From NCBI GenBank assembly GCA_002494215.1, contig DLBF01000193.1, positions 1 to 8,015 on the forward strand: DNA of 8,015 nucleotides, given 5' to 3'. Both the position numbers and the translations under genes were made by a program. This document shows, piece after piece, positions 1-6,517 of the stretch. Each line of letters starts with the position of its first letter. The stretch's first letter is position 1. The notes beneath the pieces were generated by a model, which ran no database searches, was not told the origin of the DNA, and was given only the letters and a program-made list of their open reading frames with translations. Source of the DNA: Prevotellaceae bacterium UBA7028 (GTDB lineage: Bacteria > Bacteroidota > Bacteroidia > Bacteroidales > Bacteroidaceae).

Positions 1-1029
1 CTCGCGACCACCATTGAAGAAGAATGTTACATGCGCATACTTCTCAGTCTCGGCTGTATGCAACTGCTTCAAGCCCTTTGATGCGATGTACTCGCCCAAA
101 GTATTTGTTACGTTCTCCTTGGGGAAAAGGATGTGAACGCCCTTGAAGCTGGCATCATAAGGAGTCATGCAATAGTACTGTAGACCAGGAATGGTCTTCA
201 TACCCTGCTCAGGCATATCTTGCTGAGTCAGCACGATAGTCAGCTCCTTGGCACGGTCATTGCGGTAGTTGAAGAAGATTACCACATCGCCCTCCTTGAT
301 GGTACCATCCACCTTACTGTTGTTGATGGGCAGGATGAATTCATCTGTTACACCCTCGTCATAACTATCCTGCATTGCAGCGACCATATCTGTAGCCTGC
401 TTACCCTCGGCACTTACCAACAGGTCATAGGCAGTCTTCACACGTTCCCATCTCTTGTCACGATCCATAGCATAGAAACGACCTACAATGCTGGCGATGG
501 CAGCGTTACCTACCTCTGCACACTTAGCTGTAACCTGCTCTATAAAGCCCTTACCGCTCTTGGGGTCGGTATCACGGCCGTCCATAAAGCAGTGTACGAA
601 GGTATTCTGGACATTGTATTCCTTACCAATCTCAATGAGTTTGAACAGATGATCCAATGAAGAGTGTACGCCACCATTGCTGGTTAGACCCATCAAGTGA
701 ACGTTCTTGCCATTCATCTGAGCATACTCGTATGCATTAACAATCTCAGGGTTCTTCAGGATGCTACCGTCTGCACATGCACGGTTAATCTTTACCAGGT
801 CCTGATATACAATACGACCAGCACCGATATTCAGGTGACCAACCTCAGAGTTACCCATCTGTCCATCGGGCAAACCTACGTTCTCGCCACAAGCCAGCAA
901 CTGGCTGTTGGGATAGTTCTTCTGCAAATAATCCATGTAAGGGGTAGGTGTGTTGAATATAACGTCACCCTTACCTTTATTACCGATGCCCCAGCCATCC
1001 AGGATCATCAAAAGCGCTTTCTTAGCCAT
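1..1029 (-). CDS. gpmI: 2,3-bisphosphoglycerate-independent phosphoglycerate mutase, partial (N-terminal 343 residues)
   Basis: This enzyme interconverts 3-phosphoglycerate and 2-phosphoglycerate in cytoplasmic glycolysis and gluconeogenesis using two Mn2+ ions and a phosphoserine intermediate. The frame is open from the ATG at 1029 to the window edge. Family proteins have about 500-515 residues, so roughly the last third is missing. The start [14 protein letters not shown] is the expected N-terminus, with metal ligand D11. The catalytic serine is S61 in [10 protein letters not shown]. Substrate-domain residues match the Geobacillus enzyme: H122 (GGVHS), D150 and R152-D153 (FMDGRDTDP), R184, R190, and R256/R259 (NYRNDRA). 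K330 lies in [16 protein letters not shown]. The remaining metal ligands (the Asp/His set of the phosphatase domain) lie beyond the edge. A Bacteroidetes promoter lies about 40-70 bp upstream, so the gene is probably transcribed separately from the suf-rnhB-peptidase cluster. No strong Shine-Dalgarno is seen; the leader is A-rich. Identification is secure. Confidence 0.97.
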   Translation of the reverse strand, partial: MAKKALLMILDGWGIGNKGKGDVIFNTPTPYMDYLQKNYPNSQLLACGENVGLPDGQMGNSEVGHLNIGAGRIVYQDLVKINRACADGSILKNPEIVNAYEYAQMNGKNVHLMGLTSNGGVHSSLDHLFKLIEIGKEYNVQNTFVHCFMDGRDTDPKSGKGFIEQVTAKCAEVGNAAIASIVGRFYAMDRDKRWERVKTAYDLLVSAEGKQATDMVAAMQDSYDEGVTDEFILPINNSKVDGTIKEGDVVIFFNYRNDRAKELTIVLTQQDMPEQGMKTIPGLQYYCMTPYDASFKGVHILFPKENVTNTLGEYIASKGLKQLHTAETEKYAHVTFFFNGGRE

Positions 1030-1069
1030 AATATTTTCTGTTTTATTTGTTATTCCTTTTTTGCGGGTG

Positions 1070-1101
1070 CAAAGTTACAAATAAGCGAGGGAAAAGCCAA
1101 A
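1070..1101 (-). promoter_or_regulatory. Bacteroidetes-type sigma(ABfr) promoter of gpmI
   Basis: On the minus strand, the -7 element TAACTTTG (1070-1077) matches the consensus TAnnTTTG. The -33 element TTTG (1098-1101) lies exactly 20 nt upstream of it, within the usual Bacteroides spacing. Transcription would begin near 1062-1065, giving a leader of about 35 nt before the gpmI ATG at 1029. A small inverted repeat, CAAAT-tt-ATTTG (1098-1109), overlaps the -33 box. It may be chance, or a site where a regulator binds. Confidence 0.75.
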
Positions 1102-1157
1102 TTTATTTGAACATTTCCGAGCGGGAGAAAGTTTGAAGTAACGTAATCCCAGAGGTA

Positions 1158-1183
1158 CAACAGAAATGGAACACTTTCAGTTG
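1158..1183 (-). terminator. Weak hairpin downstream of the peptidase gene, possible terminator
   Basis: Arms CAACAGAAA (1158-1166) and TTTCAGTTG (1175-1183) pair over 8 of 9 positions with an 8-nt loop. The hairpin begins about 12 nt past the peptidase stop codon. It is AT-rich and is not followed by a T-tract in the minus direction, so it does not meet the usual criteria for an intrinsic terminator. Its position is the main argument for it. Confidence 0.2.
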
Positions 1184-1194
1184 GCAAGAGCTTT

Positions 1195-4100
1195 TTATCT
1201 CATCACCACCTTTCTACCACCCACAATATACAAGCCCTTTCCTGGCTTACTAATCCGCTGACCGCTCAGATTGTATACAACCCCCTCATCTTGAATTTGG
1301 GGGTTTGAATTTTGAACTGATTCAATGCTTGTTGCTTCTTCCCACTCATCCAGGTCGCCAACAATTGTGCCATACTCAGCCCAACCTGATGACTTGTATT
1401 TTGAAAGGGCACTAGCATAAACATGAATAGTAGGGTTACTATTGAGCAGGTAGGATGATATAGAGGGAGGTGTAAGTGCCTTTACATAAACATCCTTAAT
1501 CTTGGAATCATAGAACGCACCCTTCGATAGTGTCTTTATACCCTTACCAATGACCACGGTATTCAGATTGCTGCAATAAGCAAAGGCATCATCACCTATG
1601 CTCGTCACCTTGTCGGGTATCTCTATCATTCCTATACCAGAGTTAGCAAAAGCGTTACTGCCTATCTTGGTAAGAGTTTGAGGCAATTTTATACCTGCCA
1701 ACTTTGTGAAGCCCTGGAAGCAGTAGTCGCCCAGATTGTTGGCAGCTGTGCTATAGCTCTTGTAATAATATCCACCTCCAGTCACCACTCTGGCTTCAGT
1801 AAGATCAATACTCTGAAGGTTGTTCTCGTTGATAATCTGTCGCAAGTACTTGACATCCTTTCCGTTTATTCTTCCCGAAAGGGTAAGTTTAATAGCATAT
1901 TCATTCTGGATTTCCGTTTGAAGAGTACCCGCCGAAGTAAGCGTAACACGCTCCGTGCCACTAGACACCATCTCTACGGGATGAAGTGTACCGTCGGCAT
2001 CACATGACCATACAGTAAAATCGCGGCCCACGCTTTTGGGGATGCTAACACTTCTACTGTTGGAAGCATATTTGATATTACCCTCATCATCGAGCATCAA
2101 GAAGCCCACGCCTCCCTTGCCAACCATTGCATATAGCGAGTCGGATCGATAACAGATATAATCAGAGGGCTCGCATGCTCCGGGCAGATAGCTGGTAAAC
2201 TGCCCAATATCACCGAATTGACCGATGGACTCACCTATTCGATACTCCCCATCCAATGGAACGAAGTTTGTGGTGGGAACATGCTCTGCACGGTCTTCTA
2301 TGAAGATAATCTCGCGATTCTTCTTCTCGTATTGAGCTATTTTCCGCTTTGTGCTGTTAATATCTGTCTGTCTGTTAGTCACATAATGATCACCATAACA
2401 TTCCAGATAGCGATTGGTTGTAGGCTCAAAGAATCCATAGACAGTAAAGAAGTCGGTAAGGTCTTCCTGTGCCACCTCGCAGACCTTACGAACGAACTTC
2501 AGACCCGAGTTGTTGGTATTCGAACTGTAAGGTATTATCTTATCCTTACGCAAAGCTTTGAAGAGTTCTGGATAGAAAGAGGTGTTCTTCTGTGCCTGAT
2601 GATAATAGAGATAAAGAGAATAGAACATACGAATGTAGCCAAAGTTGGGACCTCTCCAATAGAACGGCTCGTGCTCTGCGTACTTCCTCATCATAGCACT
2701 CAACGGTTCGCCCATAGATGTACGGTGCCCCATAAAGAAGCGGCAGTAGCAAGAGAAGAGGTCATTGCTACCCTCTGTTGTACCTTCCAACATGATGGGA
2801 GACTGAAGCTGGTGCCCGAGCTCATGTGCCGTACCACTCTCATCATAATTCGAGACATAAGGGTTCAGGAAGGTCTTGGAGGCGTCAAGTGAAATATGAA
2901 TACCGTGCTCTGTGGAGTGAGCAACAGAACCCGGTGAATCGTTATCCACATATGTAGGGTTATTGAAATAGCCTGGATAGAAAGCATCACCACCAGAGAT
3001 ATAGTAAGGCGCACCAGCCTTCTCGCCGTTAGCTACTGCCTCGCTTATACCGAGGAGATCCTTTTCCCATACCGAGAGGCTGTCCAAAGCCTCGATAGCT
3101 TTTGCTATTTTGCTTGGATACGTTTCCTTAAGCCTTGAGGTTCTGATGTTCATAACCGAATGTTTGCCTTTAACGACAAATGTTGAATAGGTAGTTGCAT
3201 TCAGCATTTTCTTGTAGTCAGCATCGGTATGACGGGATGCATCAAAGTAGCCTTCCACCTTACCGCCCTCTATGTGTATCTTTATTTCAGGCCACTCACT
3301 AACTCTCTTAGTCATTGCCTTTGTGTCAGCGGTATAGAGAATGTAATACAGTTTATCTGCGTCCCCGTCTATAATGTTAAGACCCTTCTTAAGCTTCGTT
3401 CCTGTTTGAGCGCTAGAAAACATCTTATCAATTCCTATACCAGCTATGTATAACGTTGCATCAGAAGGTACATCACTGTCAACAAAGACATAAAGTTGGT
3501 CTGTATACGCCTGACTTAAAATACCTGTAGGATTACCCATATAGGAAGCAGCACGGCTCCACAACTTGTCATTCCAATAATTGGCATCACTGTATGCTTT
3601 GTAGCTGTGGATACGGAACTCCTGTTCGTAGGCTGCCCAAGAATTATTCTTCACCTTCAGGGCGATGCTTACCATATACTCTGGCATACCACCCTCTGTC
3701 AAGGCTGTGGTAAGAGCCTCATCACTCATATTCTGATATTCAGGCTTCAACTGGGTACAAGCCGCATCCTCAAAGAAGTTACCACACAACTCGCTGACGA
3801 TATCACCTTCCTCTGGTTCGGCAGGATAAAAGTTTTCCAGTGTACCGTAGATAGTGCTGTAGTATTCCTTCCATGCCGACGATGCCTTATAGTCAGCCAA
3901 GGCATCCAGATAGACATACATGGTGACCTTTGAACCAAACAGATAGGATGATATAGCAGGAGGTGTCATGGGCTTCACATAGGCTTTCGTCACGGGAGAG
4001 CCGTAGAACGAGCCCTTGCTCAGTTGATTTACTTTCTTACCAATGACAACCGTTGCCAAAGAGTTACAATACGCAAAAGCATCCTCGCCAAGGGACCTGA

Positions 4101-4575
4101 CACTATTGGGAATATCTATGGTCTTCAGACCTGTTCTTGCAAAAGCATTGCTCTGAATGGCCGTTGCAGTATTGGGCAACAGCATTACTTGAAGTTTTGA
4201 GCAATCATAGAACATCTTCTCGCCTATTACATCGTCTGCCGTTGTAAAACTCTCATTGTATGCTTCCCCACCAGCAACAATACGGACATCCGACCAATCG
4301 AGAGAGGTTACTGTACCTGCCGTTACCAACGAGCGAATGTACTTGATGTCGGTGCCATTGATAACGCCGGACACCTTCAGTTCCTTGTCTGTCGATGTCA
4401 GAAGCGAGGAGAGCGTACCAGCTGTCTCCACCACAATCTCCGTCTTTGACATAACGCTGGTCGGAACTATGAATATGATAGCGACGATCAGCAATCTAAG
4501 AATCTCTTTAGTGTTGTTTTTGTGCATAATATCGTGATTTAAGTTTTTTCTTTCCTTGTCTTCTGTTAGGCTCAT
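1195..4575 (-). CDS. Secreted M60/enhancin-type zinc metallopeptidase with two BspA-like LRR modules and a T9SS sorting tail
   Basis: The product (1126 residues) should be exported and act at the surface or outside the cell; the M60 family includes peptidases that cut glycoproteins such as mucins. In order: a signal peptide (hydrophobic 27-42, likely cut after VMS, residue 43); BspA-type LRR module 1 (about 45-247); an M60 N-terminal region (about 259-440); and the peptidase core (about 440-740) with HELGH at 584-588. H584 and H588 are zinc ligands, E585 is catalytic and E601 (in EGSNDLFS) is the likely third ligand. A beta-rich domain (about 755-870, with GGVGFLMLDDEG) follows, then LRR module 2 (about 874-1078) and a C-terminal T9SS-type tail (about 1083-1126, LSGQRISKPGKGLYIVGG). 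The ATG at 4575 overlaps the rnhB stop as TAATG, suggesting translational coupling. M17 (ATG at 4527) would give a more typical signal peptide (MHKNNTKEILR then hydrophobic). The true substrate is unknown. Confidence 0.9.
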   Translation of the reverse strand: MSLTEDKERKNLNHDIMHKNNTKEILRLLIVAIIFIVPTSVMSKTEIVVETAGTLSSLLTSTDKELKVSGVINGTDIKYIRSLVTAGTVTSLDWSDVRIVAGGEAYNESFTTADDVIGEKMFYDCSKLQVMLLPNTATAIQSNAFARTGLKTIDIPNSVRSLGEDAFAYCNSLATVVIGKKVNQLSKGSFYGSPVTKAYVKPMTPPAISSYLFGSKVTMYVYLDALADYKASSAWKEYYSTIYGTLENFYPAEPEEGDIVSELCGNFFEDAACTQLKPEYQNMSDEALTTALTEGGMPEYMVSIALKVKNNSWAAYEQEFRIHSYKAYSDANYWNDKLWSRAASYMGNPTGILSQAYTDQLYVFVDSDVPSDATLYIAGIGIDKMFSSAQTGTKLKKGLNIIDGDADKLYYILYTADTKAMTKRVSEWPEIKIHIEGGKVEGYFDASRHTDADYKKMLNATTYSTFVVKGKHSVMNIRTSRLKETYPSKIAKAIEALDSLSVWEKDLLGISEAVANGEKAGAPYYISGGDAFYPGYFNNPTYVDNDSPGSVAHSTEHGIHISLDASKTFLNPYVSNYDESGTAHELGHQLQSPIMLEGTTEGSNDLFSCYCRFFMGHRTSMGEPLSAMMRKYAEHEPFYWRGPNFGYIRMFYSLYLYYHQAQKNTSFYPELFKALRKDKIIPYSSNTNNSGLKFVRKVCEVAQEDLTDFFTVYGFFEPTTNRYLECYGDHYVTNRQTDINSTKRKIAQYEKKNREIIFIEDRAEHVPTTNFVPLDGEYRIGESIGQFGDIGQFTSYLPGACEPSDYICYRSDSLYAMVGKGGVGFLMLDDEGNIKYASNSRSVSIPKSVGRDFTVWSCDADGTLHPVEMVSSGTERVTLTSAGTLQTEIQNEYAIKLTLSGRINGKDVKYLRQIINENNLQSIDLTEARVVTGGGYYYKSYSTAANNLGDYCFQGFTKLAGIKLPQTLTKIGSNAFANSGIGMIEIPDKVTSIGDDAFAYCSNLNTVVIGKGIKTLSKGAFYDSKIKDVYVKALTPPSISSYLLNSNPTIHVYASALSKYKSSGWAEYGTIVGDLDEWEEATSIESVQNSNPQIQDEGVVYNLSGQRISKPGKGLYIVGGRKVVMR
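1198..1329 (-). other. T9SS type A-like C-terminal sorting domain of the peptidase
   Basis: Residues 1083-1126 end in VYNLSGQRISKPGKGLYIVG followed by GRKVVMR. This is the compact C-terminal pattern (xLxGxRxxKPxKGLYIxxGxKVxxx) common on Prevotella proteins exported by the type IX system. It normally directs passage across the outer membrane and is cleaved, often with surface attachment. I infer this from the motif; the T9SS genes are not in the window. Confidence 0.8.
1342..1956 (-). repeat. BspA-like LRR module, copy 2 (peptidase residues about 874-1078)
   Basis: This is homologous to copy 1 (3835-4443). Shared blocks include DAFAYC, TVVIGK, LSKG.FY and YVK..TPP.ISSYL. By eye, about 40-50% of residues are identical. 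At DNA level, 1451-1473 and 3944-3966 agree at 21 of 23 bases, so the pair arose by duplication within the gene or by acquiring related modules. Confidence 0.85.
2812..2826 (-). other. HELGH zinc-binding motif of the M60 peptidase
   Basis: These five codons give H584-E585-L586-G587-H588, the gluzincin HExxH signature. The downstream glutamate E601, 12 residues after the second histidine, fits the M60 spacing HExxH-x(8-28)-E. The motif is intact, so the enzyme is predicted to be active. Confidence 0.88.
3835..4443 (-). repeat. BspA-like LRR module, copy 1 (peptidase residues about 45-247)
   Basis: Leucine-rich units of the BspA/LRR_5 type, with phrases such as LKTIDIPNSVRSLGEDAFAY and ATVVIGKKV, end in the capping stretch YVKPMTPPAISSYLF. 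Copy 2 (1342-1956) aligns along its full length with the same order of units. Such modules usually mediate binding to host or matrix proteins. That role is inferred from the family. Confidence 0.85.
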
Positions 4576-5225
4576 TAGCCAAAGTCAAATTCCAACTGCT
4601 GTGTGTTTCCTAACAAGTTGAAACTCATACGATGGTAAGGTGTCGTTCCGAACTGACGAATCGCCTCCCGATGCACCTTGGCAGGATAGCCCTTGTTCTT
4701 ATCCCAATGATATTGAGGGAACTCCTCGTGGATGCGTAGCATGAAGTCGTCCCTGTATGTCTTGGCCAGAATGCTGGCTGCGGCTATGGAAAGGAACTTG
4801 CCGTCGCCCTTCACAATGGTGGTGGCAGGAATTGGAGAGTTGAGAGTTGAGGGTTGAGAGTTGAGAGCTATTGGTGAAAAATACGGTTTCCAACGATTGC
4901 CGTCCACAATGATGTTCTCAGGTCTAACCTTTAACTGGTCCAATGCCCTGTGCATAGCCAGGATGCTAGCGTTTAGGATATTTATTTTATCAATCTCCTT
5001 GTTGTCAACAATCCCCACAGCCCATGCCAATGCCTCGTGCTCTATCACTTCACGCAATTGGTAGCGCTTCTTCTCCGTCAGTTGCTTCGAGTCGTTCAGC
5101 ATCTCATTCTTAAAGTCGGGCGGTAGAATAACAGCAGCAGCAAAGACAGGACCGGCAAGACAACCTCTGCCAGCCTCATCGCAACCAGCCTCTATTACGC
5201 CTTCTTTGTAGAACGGAAGCAACAT
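4575..5225 (-). CDS. rnhB: Ribonuclease HII
   Basis: This enzyme cuts the RNA strand of RNA-DNA hybrids and starts removal of single ribonucleotides misincorporated in DNA; it is cytoplasmic and metal-dependent. At 216 residues it carries the full active site: D16-E17 in CDEAGRG, D108 in VDGN, and D141 in [17 protein letters not shown], equivalent to E. coli D16, E17, D108 and D126. The substrate-contacting GRG is residues 19-21. Odd point: the D108-to-D141 spacing is 33 residues against 18 in E. coli. The extra segment (about 116-131) is encoded by a tandem 7-bp repeat (4835-4869), reads [11 protein letters not shown], and lies in a loop between two active-site strands. The start ATG at 5225 follows the sufS stop after 5 nt with no evident Shine-Dalgarno. 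The stop overlaps the next gene's ATG (TAATG). Function is secure; activity with the insertion is likely but inferred. Confidence 0.96.
   Translation of the reverse strand: MLLPFYKEGVIEAGCDEAGRGCLAGPVFAAAVILPPDFKNEMLNDSKQLTEKKRYQLREVIEHEALAWAVGIVDNKEIDKINILNASILAMHRALDQLKVRPENIIVDGNRWKPYFSPIALNSQPSTLNSPIPATTIVKGDGKFLSIAAASILAKTYRDDFMLRIHEEFPQYHWDKNKGYPAKVHREAIRQFGTTPYHRMSFNLLGNTQQLEFDFG
4835..4869. repeat. Five tandem copies of the 7-bp unit GAGAGTT inside rnhB
   Basis: On the plus strand the units are gagagtt (4835), gagagtt (4842), gagggtt (4849), gagagtt (4856) and gagagct (4863). Read on the coding strand, the tract is a run of CTCAAC-type sequence giving [10 protein letters not shown]. 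Because 7 is not a multiple of 3, gain or loss of one unit would shift the rnhB frame. The present array, with its flanks, keeps it open. Confidence 0.9.
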
Positions 5226-5230
5226 ATCAT

Positions 5231-6517
5231 TTAGAACATTTGTTTAACTCGTTGAATGCCCGCCACCAAAGCATCCACCTCTTCACGAGTATTGTATAAT
5301 GCAAAGCTGGCGCGACAGGTTCCCTCTATGCCCAGCCTGTGCATCAAAGGTTCCGCACAATGATGACCTGTACGAACTGCAATACCTAGTCGGTCAAGCA
5401 ACGTACCCATATCCAGATGATGGATAAGACCCCTCTCCTGACCTCCCCCGAGGGGAAGGAATACTTGAAAACTGATGACAGCATCGTGCTGTTCGATATC
5501 CTTGGGACCGAAGATGTGCATACCCTCAATCTCATTCATACGCTGCATAGCGTAAGCAGTTAGATCGCGCTCATGAGCCTCTATGGCATCCATACCAATG
5601 GCACTGACATAATCCAATGCACGTGCCAAACCGGTGCTGGCTACATAATCAGGTGTTCCTGCCTCAAACTTAAAGGGCAATTCATTAAAGGTCGTCCGCT
5701 CGAAGCTGACATTCTTTATCATTTCACCGCCACCCATGTACGGAGGCAGTTTCTCCAGCCACTCCTCCTTGCCGTACAACACGCCAATACCCGTAGGGCC
5801 GTATATCTTATGTCCGCTGAAAGCAAAGAACTCACAATCCAGCTCCTGCACATCCACTTTCATATGAGGCGTACTCTGTGCACCGTCTATAAGAACGGGC
5901 ACCCCATGTTCGTGGGCTATGCGGATAATCTCCTTTACAGGATTAATGGTTCCCAAAACGTTGCTGACGTGGGTTACACTGACTATCTTGGTACGTTTAT
6001 TAAAGAGCTTTTCATATTCGTCAAGGCGAAGCTGCCCATCATCCGTGATAGGAATCACACGCAACTTGATACCCTTGCGCTGCTGTTGCAACTGCCAAGA
6101 TACGATATTGCTATGATGTTCCATCTCGCTAACGATTACCTCGTCGCCCTCCTGCATGCATGCATCCGAGAAACACTGTGCAACCAGGTTGATACTCTCG
6201 GTAGTACCACGGGTAAAGATAATCTCGGCTGTGCTACGAGCATTCAGAAACTTTCTTACCGTTTCCCTGCTGCCCTCATGTAGTTCAGTAGCCTGCTGCG
6301 ACAAGAAGTGAACACCCCTATGTACATTGGCATTCACATTATAGTATTCTTCCGTCATGGCCTCAACCACCTGGCGCGGTTTCTGCGTAGTAGCCGCATT
6401 ATCAAGATAGACCAGCGGATACTTCTTGTATATGATTTTCCCAAGAATTGGAAAGTCTGTCCTCCAATCCTCCCCTCCATTACGGGAGGGGCCGGGGGTG
6501 GGTCCTTTTACTTGCAT
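5231..6517 (-). CDS. sufS: Cysteine desulfurase SufS (group II, PLP-dependent)
   Basis: SufS removes sulfur from L-cysteine, releasing alanine and holding a persulfide that feeds the SufBCD scaffold. In this 428-residue protein the PLP lysine is K237 ([12 protein letters not shown]), with H134/H135 in EMEHHSN and D211 and Q214 in DGAQS contacting the cofactor. The persulfide cysteine is C387 in [10 protein letters not shown], and R402 in [10 protein letters not shown] binds the substrate carboxylate. N-terminal DFPILG and [14 protein letters not shown] are typical. Two segments are not: residues 5-16 ([12 protein letters not shown]) and about 353-363 ([11 protein letters not shown]). Both are encoded by CCCCTCC-rich repeat DNA and lie in variable loops or the N-terminal tail. 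The ATG at 6517 is the only start before the conserved region and overlaps the sufD stop by 10 nt. No sufE follows in this window; the next gene is rnhB. Confidence 0.96.
   Translation of the reverse strand: MQVKGPTPGPSRNGGEDWRTDFPILGKIIYKKYPLVYLDNAATTQKPRQVVEAMTEEYYNVNANVHRGVHFLSQQATELHEGSRETVRKFLNARSTAEIIFTRGTTESINLVAQCFSDACMQEGDEVIVSEMEHHSNIVSWQLQQQRKGIKLRVIPITDDGQLRLDEYEKLFNKRTKIVSVTHVSNVLGTINPVKEIIRIAHEHGVPVLIDGAQSTPHMKVDVQELDCEFFAFSGHKIYGPTGIGVLYGKEEWLEKLPPYMGGGEMIKNVSFERTTFNELPFKFEAGTPDYVASTGLARALDYVSAIGMDAIEAHERDLTAYAMQRMNEIEGMHIFGPKDIEQHDAVISFQVFLPLGGGQERGLIHHLDMGTLLDRLGIAVRTGHHCAEPLMHRLGIEGTCRASFALYNTREEVDALVAGIQRVKQMF
5429..5461 (-). repeat. C/G-rich repeat element inserted in frame in sufS
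   Basis: This stretch has imperfect inverted arms CCCCTC (5430-5435) and GAGGGG (5450-5455), and encodes sufS residues 353-363 ([11 protein letters not shown]). E. coli SufS has 4 residues between the phenylalanine of its AF strand and the HH pair; here there are 15 (351-365). The style (CCTCCCCCGAGGGG) resembles short repeats I associate with Bacteroidales genomes. Genome-wide copy number cannot be seen from here. Confidence 0.7.
6464..6508 (-). repeat. Palindromic CCCCTCC repeat forming the 5' end of sufS
   Basis: A hairpin with 7-bp perfect arms, CCCCTCC (6472-6478) and GGAGGGG (6485-6491), and a 6-nt loop is flanked by a GGCCGGGGGTGGG-like C/G tract (6491-6502). On the coding strand it gives [14 protein letters not shown], immediately after the sufD stop. 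No other SufS part resembles this, and SufS of E. coli has only about 11 residues before the conserved DFP against 20 here. Confidence 0.7.

Larger units (their letters stand above)
1030..1194. other. 165-bp intergenic region between the peptidase gene and gpmI
   Basis: This is the only real gap between genes in the window. Read on the minus strand, it holds a weak hairpin just after the peptidase stop, then about 55 bp with nothing recognisable, then the gpmI promoter and an A-rich leader. I see no tRNA, riboswitch-like structure or small ORF in it. Confidence 0.8.

Noticed and set aside
220..1110. Two plus-strand ORFs (220-660 and 697-1110)
   Set aside because: Both are antisense to gpmI, which has no gap or frameshift across this region.
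2218..2892. 224-residue plus-strand ORF
   Set aside because: It is antisense to the peptidase core including the HELGH motif. The translation is a composition-biased shadow.
4580..4587. TGACTTTG on the minus strand as a -7 box for a separate peptidase promoter
   Set aside because: It misses the conserved A of TAnnTTTG, and no TTTG lies about 20 nt upstream (4608-4611 reads TAGG on the minus strand), so it does not qualify.
4835..4869. Heptamer array as a CRISPR-like repeat
   Set aside because: Units are 7 bp, directly adjacent and without spacers, so this is a simple tandem repeat.
4699..4893. 64-residue minus-strand ORF through the heptamer array
   Set aside because: It is another frame of rnhB and reads the repeat as [12 protein letters not shown]. 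Its interest is only that it shows what a frame slip would produce.
5228..5230. Alternative rnhB start ATG 5 nt upstream of 5225
   Set aside because: It is out of frame with the conserved RNase HII sequence and only overlaps the real start region.
5573..6283. 236-residue plus-strand ORF
   Set aside because: It lies wholly antisense to sufS, whose motifs are unmistakable, and its translation shows no recognisable domain.
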